DNA from: CALODP01 sp942492055
GTDB lineage: Bacteria; Bacteroidota; Ignavibacteria; Ignavibacteriales; Melioribacteraceae
Reading direction: 5' to 3'
Assembly (NCBI GenBank): GCA_942492055.1
Contig: CALODP010000010.1
Coordinates: 1-17,465 of the forward strand
DNA length: 17,465 bases
Positions 13,747 to 17,465 of this stretch are shown here, piece after piece (position 1 is the first letter of the stretch; the number at the start of each line of letters is the position of its first letter). The notes beneath the pieces are model-generated. The model worked only from the letters and a program-made list of their open reading frames with translations, was not told the DNA's origin and made no database searches. Made by a program: the position numbers and the translations under genes.

Positions 13747-14064
13747 CTACTCTAACTTTCTCTTTATAAACTCACGTGCGGAGGCGTCAGACTTCTCATC
13801 AAATAAAGCGCTTATTATTAAACGCATTCCTGCTAAATAGTCAGCCCTATCAAGATCTGATCGTCTCTTAGCTTTTCCGTAGAAGTAATGTATTTCAGGG
13901 TACGAATATCCCCGATAAGGGAGATGTGAATTTTCTTTATTTTCTAAGAGTTGGAGGGAGTGTCCTGAGGCGATAAGCTCTTGGAGAACGTCTCCAAAAT
14001 CGAAGGCCACTGCAATTTCTTCTTTGTGACCTTCAGATAAATTTTCCCTATCGCCTCCTTCCAA
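13747..14064 (-). CDS. Second part of tail assembly chaperone (gpT-like frame)
   Basis: The frame is open from 14082 to 13747 and lies -1 relative to the gpG-like gene, overlapping its end by over 100 nt. After the overlap it encodes a helical region (YRGYSYPEIHYFYGKAKRRS and DRADYLAGMRLIISALFDEK) of the kind fused as gpT to gpG in lambda-like phages. The fused protein binds the tape measure during tail assembly. I see no good independent start: TTG at 14064 has AAGGAGG 13 nt away. A -1 frameshift is therefore likelier. No classical X-XXY-YYZ site is present; the best is A-AAG at 14025-14022. The 105-residue reading from TTG is only the open frame. Confidence 0.75.
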   Translation of the reverse strand: MEGGDRENLSEGHKEEIAVAFDFGDVLQELIASGHSLQLLENKENSHLPYRGYSYPEIHYFYGKAKRRSDLDRADYLAGMRLIISALFDEKSDASAREFIKRKLE

Positions 14065-14495
14065 GGGCGTACTTGCTCCTCCTTACCAAAGGAAAGTTCA
14101 AACCACTCAGAAGCAATAGAAGGAGGAATATGATGGGGAAGCTCATCAAACTTTACATGCCACCCTTTTTCATTTACTTCATTAGGAGGAGTCTCCGCAT
14201 CTACAAAAACCGTACACTCCTCTAATATTGAAGAAAAATTCTCAACAATCAATTTCAATAAGGCTACTTTTTCATCTTGCTCAGTGAGCGCCACCTCCCC
14301 TTGAAACTTAGAAAAAGTTTCAGGGAACTCAGAGAGTAACCTCTTAAATTGACGAAATCCAAGAGGGAACACCCAAACATCGAGGGGAAATTCCTCGAAG
14401 TTCTTCTTCACTCCCGGACTAAATATACTTGAAATACTTTTAAACTTCATTCGTAACCTTTCGAATAAGTGGGGCGATGATGTCGGGTCAAGCAT
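13944..14495 (-). CDS. Tail assembly chaperone, gpG-like, 183 aa
   Basis: The place between major tail protein and tape measure, and the overlapping -1 frame at its 3' end, mark this as the gpG-type chaperone. It acts in the cytoplasm, coats the tape measure and recruits tail subunits, and is not in the finished virion. It is mostly helical (FPLDVWVFPLGFRQFKRLLSEF, KVALLKLIVENFSSILEE). I prefer the ATG at 14495: AGGGG is 5 nt from it but only 2 nt from the GTG at 14498. It ends in TAG at 13944. A fraction of ribosomes should shift to the second frame. Confidence 0.82.
   Translation of the reverse strand: MLDPTSSPHLFERLRMKFKSISSIFSPGVKKNFEEFPLDVWVFPLGFRQFKRLLSEFPETFSKFQGEVALTEQDEKVALLKLIVENFSSILEECTVFVDAETPPNEVNEKGWHVKFDELPHHIPPSIASEWFELSFGKEEQVRPWKEAIGKIYLKVTKKKLQWPSILETFSKSLSPQDTPSNS
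14022..14025 (-). promoter_or_regulatory. Possible -1 frameshift site A-AAG
   Basis: In the gpG frame the codons read ACA AAG AAG AAA. A tRNA-Lys on the first AAG could slip one base back to AAA, which sends the ribosome into the gpT-like frame (then GAA GAA ATT). A GAAGG sequence lies just upstream and could help, as an internal Shine-Dalgarno does in dnaX. This is the best candidate in the overlap, but it is not a full heptamer. Confidence 0.35.
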
Positions 14496-14522
14496 CACCG
14501 CCCCTGCAAAGAGGAAGATTAA

Positions 14523-15587
14523 TTAATAGGTTGGTAAGGTACCCTTAATAGCCAACAGACGCCCAGCAGGCTCAGTTTCCGTCAGATCAGAGAGAACGTT
14601 CACGGCCAGAACCATTTGAGAATAATCCTCGACCTGAATAGTCGAAGAAGAAGGAGTAATGGAACAAGTCCCCATTCTCACAGTTTGATCGGTGTTGCCT
14701 CCACGAGACCACCAAATTTCAAACTTCCCATTAATGGCTCCCGCGGCAGCCTGAGGAAGAACTAAACGATTTCCAGAGACAGCGCCCGTGTAGAAGTAAA
14801 CATCGTTATCCGAAGCATCAACAATGTTTGACGTCGCAGGGATCTTAATGATTCCACGATCTAAACTGGAAACTTCCCAATCAGTTGTTTTCGCATAGAC
14901 AGTTCCGGTATCTCCCGAAGCTGCATAAACAATATCAACTGTAACCCCCGTATCATCTGCTACAAGGGTTTCGTTAACAACAATAGTTGTTGCTGTGACA
15001 CTTGCTACAGTATAAGTCCCGGCGTTAAGAGCATTAGTAAGCCCCGCAGCCTTGACGATAATACTATCCCCTGGAGAAAGGTGAGTAGTAAGGTCAGTAC
15101 TTACTGTTAAGGTCTTTGTAGAAACTACGATATCAGTAAGGATATCCGTTCCTACTGTTAAGTTAGTAATATCGTCTACGATACCTTCAAAGACTTGGAT
15201 TGCATAAAGAGGTGTCTTATCAGTATCAGTATCGTGAAGCTTAAGGATTTCGTTAGTAAAGATTTTGGCCGAAATCGCCTTAGAAGCAGCGCTCTGCGTA
15301 AACGAAGCAGGCTCAGATCCCAAGAACAGAAGCGACAAGTTCCTAAGATTCAAGTTATTACAAGTAATATCATACGACTCAGCAATCTCAGTAACGGACT
15401 CATCAACCGTTGTTAAACGACCTCCATCACCGTCCTTTAAAGTGAGCTTAGAAATCTCACTCGTCGGGTTAGCTGAAAGAATAGTTCCAAGATCAACCCA
15501 CGGAAACTCAGTAGATCCGTCGTTATCTTTCTTGTAGTAAAAACGAGAACCAGCAGTCCAGTAATCTTGGTGACCGACAACCGACAT
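14523..15587 (-). CDS. Major tail (tube) protein, 354 aa
   Basis: It follows the tail terminator gene and precedes the chaperone, as the tube subunit normally does. The N-terminal part (WVDLGTILSANPTSEI, then ITCNNLNLRNLSLLFLGSE at about 74-92) resembles phage tube proteins built of stacked hexamer rings. Residues about 152-222 form a Thr/Val-rich insert with GDSIIVKAAGLTNALNAG and TYTVASVTATTIVV. Such a beta-rich domain is inserted in many tube proteins and probably projects from the tail. GGAGTAATAGCT precedes the ATG. At 354 residues it is longer than a simple tube protein (about 150-250), the excess being the insert. Confidence 0.85.
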   Translation of the reverse strand: MSVVGHQDYWTAGSRFYYKKDNDGSTEFPWVDLGTILSANPTSEISKLTLKDGDGGRLTTVDESVTEIAESYDITCNNLNLRNLSLLFLGSEPASFTQSAASKAISAKIFTNEILKLHDTDTDKTPLYAIQVFEGIVDDITNLTVGTDILTDIVVSTKTLTVSTDLTTHLSPGDSIIVKAAGLTNALNAGTYTVASVTATTIVVNETLVADDTGVTVDIVYAASGDTGTVYAKTTDWEVSSLDRGIIKIPATSNIVDASDNDVYFYTGAVSGNRLVLPQAAAGAINGKFEIWWSRGGNTDQTVRMGTCSITPSSSTIQVEDYSQMVLAVNVLSDLTETEPAGRLLAIKGTLPTY

Positions 15588-15599
15588 AGCTATTACTCC

Positions 15600-16019
15600 T
15601 TAAAATTCAACATCTAATTGAAATGTCATCCCCTGAACATTCAAATCAATGTCATAAACCTCTTGAAACACAATGTGAGGATATACCTTGCAAATTATGT
15701 TATCTCCTCTCTCATTCTTTAACGTTTTCCACTTTTGTAATATAATCCTCACATCTTGAATCATTTTAGCTTCAATATCTTCTTGAACTTCTAATCCCGG
15801 GATCTGAGTAAACATCTCGACCCCAATGGTATACTGTTGAAACCCTGTCTCAGTTTCAATTGTACCTTGATCAATTTGAATAGCTACCGCCCAAGGGTGG
15901 TCTGTGAAAGGGAAAGAAGACCAATCGATAACTCCTCTACGGACAAAGTATCTACCATTGTCCTGAGCTTTAAATAACCCCTTGAGTTTGTCTAATGCGT
16001 CTATTCTTGCATCAACCAC
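15600..16019 (-). CDS. Tail terminator protein, 139 aa
   Basis: The position between the gp10-like gene and the tube gene, and the size, fit the tail terminator (lambda gpU-like) that caps the tail tube. The pattern AVAIQIDQGTIETETGFQQYTIGVEMFTQ (strands), a helix with IQDVRIILQKW, then a last pair of strands (YDIDLNVQGMTFQLDV) agrees with that fold. The frame is open to TTG at 16028, but AGAGG directly abuts that TTG and is about 10 nt from the GTG at 16019. I therefore take GTG (VDARIDALDK). It overlaps the end of the gp10-like gene by 8 nt. Confidence 0.78.
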   Translation of the reverse strand: MVDARIDALDKLKGLFKAQDNGRYFVRRGVIDWSSFPFTDHPWAVAIQIDQGTIETETGFQQYTIGVEMFTQIPGLEVQEDIEAKMIQDVRIILQKWKTLKNERGDNIICKVYPHIVFQEVYDIDLNVQGMTFQLDVEF

Positions 16020-16728
16020 GAGAAGCAATCCTCTCAGCTCTAAAGTATTCCTTTAGAAAAGCCGTTAACTCCCTTCCAAGGGTAGGTAAGAAGTCCTCCA
16101 CACCCTTTCTCAGCCACCGCCTTTCTTTTAGGTCAACATGCTTAACTAAGATAAAAAGCATATCCATATTACGAATGTTAACAGGCCGACCAGATTTTCG
16201 AGCTAACTTCACTTCACGTGAATAACTTTTTGGAGCAAACAAACCCCCAATAGCTACTCCCGAATTTCTAAAAGGAATAAACTTTAATGAGCCTCTATAA
16301 CTCTTTGCAGTTCTCTTAGCAACCCCTGCAGCAGTTTTATTCTCTCTCGTAGGAATAGTAAGAGCTTTTCTACGCTTTGGTCTAATCGTAGGAATCGGAG
16401 AAGAAATATTTCTCCCTTTAGTTCCATACTCCTGAACCGCCGCATACTTCTTTGCGGGCCCCCTAAACACTCCAACTTTAATCCCAGGAAGTTGAGAACC
16501 TTTAGGATATACAACTGTTGAAGCTACTGACCTTGCAAGACTCCCTGTCCGTCTTTTCAAGATCTGACCGGCAAGGGTATTCTTCGTGATATGCCCCGCC
16601 ATTCTCGACCCCATCAGAAGTAAGAATTTACGCATTTGCGCATTAAATTCTCTCTTCCGTGTCATCTTTTTCAGGTCACGTAAATACTTTTGACCTCTTG
16701 CTGAGATCTCTATTTTAACCTCAAGCAT
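16012..16728 (-). CDS. HK97 gp10-like tail completion protein, 238 aa
   Basis: The RRTGSLARS segment (59-67) and YAAVQEYGT (95-103) are the hallmark of HK97 gp10-type proteins, which complete the head-tail joint. The protein is highly basic, more so than usual, through lysine- and arginine-rich blocks at 105-145 (IRPKRRKAL). The family norm is about 130-170 residues; here about 70 extra residues follow the motif. The ATG at 16728 overlaps the TAA of the connector gene (TAATG). Its TGA lies inside the terminator gene start. Confidence 0.85.
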   Translation of the reverse strand: MLEVKIEISARGQKYLRDLKKMTRKREFNAQMRKFLLLMGSRMAGHITKNTLAGQILKRRTGSLARSVASTVVYPKGSQLPGIKVGVFRGPAKKYAAVQEYGTKGRNISSPIPTIRPKRRKALTIPTRENKTAAGVAKRTAKSYRGSLKFIPFRNSGVAIGGLFAPKSYSREVKLARKSGRPVNIRNMDMLFILVKHVDLKERRWLRKGVEDFLPTLGRELTAFLKEYFRAERIASRG

Positions 16729-17267
16729 TACACAAGCTTTCGTCGTCTTGCTGCGATAGCTTTAAAGTGAGGATGAATATCCGCATCCTCATAAAAAGCT
16801 GTCCCTGCCTCCAAGATCTTTGAACGCGTAATCAAATTCTCTTTTGCGTGCCGTTCATTTGAAAACTTGACTTGAATTAATAATGCTCTCCTAATATCTA
16901 CTGGACAAGTTGCACTCGTATACCCTCCAGTACAAGTAACTCTAACTAAATTCTTCCAATAAGCTCCATTTAATCGAACTAACGTTCTATCATTAGAGTC
17001 AAAAGACCCGGCAAGCTTTTCTTCATACTCTTCGCCATAGTCCTTCTCTTCTACTTTTGTAATACTTATCACATTTACGATAGGTATACTCAGCTGAGTA
17101 ACAGGATAAGGAGAAGTAATCGTAAATACTTCCCCTTCACGATAACTCCATTTACAGTTAGTGATAGACTCCCAGAGATCAATAATGTAATCTCGTAAAA
17201 TGAAGACTAAGTCATCATTCTCAACAGGAATATTCACTGCGTCTCGAATTTCAGATGCACTAATCAC
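16728..17267 (-). CDS. Head-tail connector protein, gp6-like, 179 aa
   Basis: An N-terminal helical region (residues 1-45, with LWESITNCKWSYREG) is followed by a beta-rich part (VTQLSIPIVNVISITKVEE) and a strand with VRVTCTGGYTSATCPVDIRRALLIQVKF (about 112-138). The Y/G-G-Y-T-S-A-x-x-P-x-D-I-R-R-A pattern is characteristic of gp6-like connector proteins that form the ring under the portal. The GTG start at 17267 has GGAG 8 nt upstream and shares one base with the previous TAG. It is consistent with the next genes being tail completion and terminator. Confidence 0.83.
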   Translation of the reverse strand: MISASEIRDAVNIPVENDDLVFILRDYIIDLWESITNCKWSYREGEVFTITSPYPVTQLSIPIVNVISITKVEEKDYGEEYEEKLAGSFDSNDRTLVRLNGAYWKNLVRVTCTGGYTSATCPVDIRRALLIQVKFSNERHAKENLITRSKILEAGTAFYEDADIHPHFKAIAARRRKLV

Positions 17268-17465
17268 TACACTGTCTCCGCATAAGAGCTTACAATTTTA
17301 ACTCTAAAATTCTCAGATGGCTCCCAATGCCCAGAAAGTGCCTGAAATCTAACCCCTGCATTCCAGACTCCTAAAGGTAATGCATCCGCCTCAGCTTGAG
17401 ATAGTGAGATATTTATTAGACTATTTGTAGAGTCTATTGTAAGATTCCCAGAACCAGAGTCCCTA
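17267..17465 (-). CDS. C-terminal end of a small virion protein, cut by the window edge
   Basis: Sixty-five codons are open from the edge to TAG at 17267-17269, which overlaps the connector GTG start (TAGTG). The end reads as a beta-rich segment: DSTNSLINISLSQAEADALP, LGVWNAGVRFQAL, ENFRVKIVSSYAE. A similar pattern (ITIDS, LSxxEA, LPxGxW) occurs in small phage proteins just upstream of connectors, possibly decoration or neck subunits. The start is outside the window. The function is not recognised. Confidence 0.75.
   Translation of the reverse strand, partial: RDSGSGNLTIDSTNSLINISLSQAEADALPLGVWNAGVRFQALSGHWEPSENFRVKIVSSYAETV

Noticed and set aside
1..17465. CRISPR array, insertion sequence or integrase/att site.
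   Set aside because: No regular direct repeats with spacers, no transposase or recombinase sequence, and no long duplicated tRNA 3' end were seen.

Overview
The window is part of a tailed-phage (siphovirus-type) genome or prophage. Every gene I can support lies on the minus strand, so transcription runs from high to low coordinates. Genes are packed with stop/start overlaps (TAATG, TAGTG, ATGA) and good purine-rich ribosome binding sites, and the base composition is moderately AT-rich. Nothing fixes the host. It is a bacterium that reads AGGA/GGAG ribosome sites and sigma-70-type promoters, and a predicted lipoprotein implies it processes lipoproteins.

Right part (17465 down to 4417), the structural module in order of transcription: end of a small beta-rich protein of unknown role, head-tail connector, HK97 gp10-like tail completion protein, tail terminator, major tail protein, tail assembly chaperone with an overlapping second frame (gpG/gpGT type), TP901-type tape measure, a large Dit-like distal tail protein, a DUF2163/BR0599-type hub with four cysteines, an NlpC/P60 peptidase, a 1094-residue tail tip protein, and a small tail-associated protein. 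The order tape measure - distal tail - hub - peptidase - large tip protein is the same as in the Rhodobacter gene transfer agent and many siphoviruses. The tape measure length suggests a long tail, on the order of 150 nm if the usual ~1.5 angstrom per residue holds.

Middle (4416 to 4195): the main non-coding stretch. It holds a GC-rich patch, a near-consensus extended sigma-70 promoter pointing left (-35 TTGACG, 17-bp spacer, -10 TACAAT), a perfect 5-bp-arm palindrome at the expected transcript start, and a GC hairpin in the leader.

Left part (4194 to 1), probably expressed from that promoter: a string of small accessory genes (predicted lipoprotein, DUF6011-type zinc protein, Cys-rich protein, several unknowns), two complete tRNA genes with encoded CCA (Leu-TAA and Lys-TTT), and a roughly 115-nt segment with strong folding potential that may be a structured RNA. 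Two small genes here are easily missed: a 48-residue basic protein at 1870-2016, and a 77-residue Cys-rich protein at 2853-3086 that seems to use a non-AUG start. Two neighbouring genes (3788-3982 and 3964-4194) share a proline-rich C-terminal tail, but in the downstream one that tail is out of frame, pointing to a frameshift. The best candidates for something new are the structured RNA, the shared tail with its frameshift, the non-AUG Cys-rich gene and the unusual chaperone frameshift.
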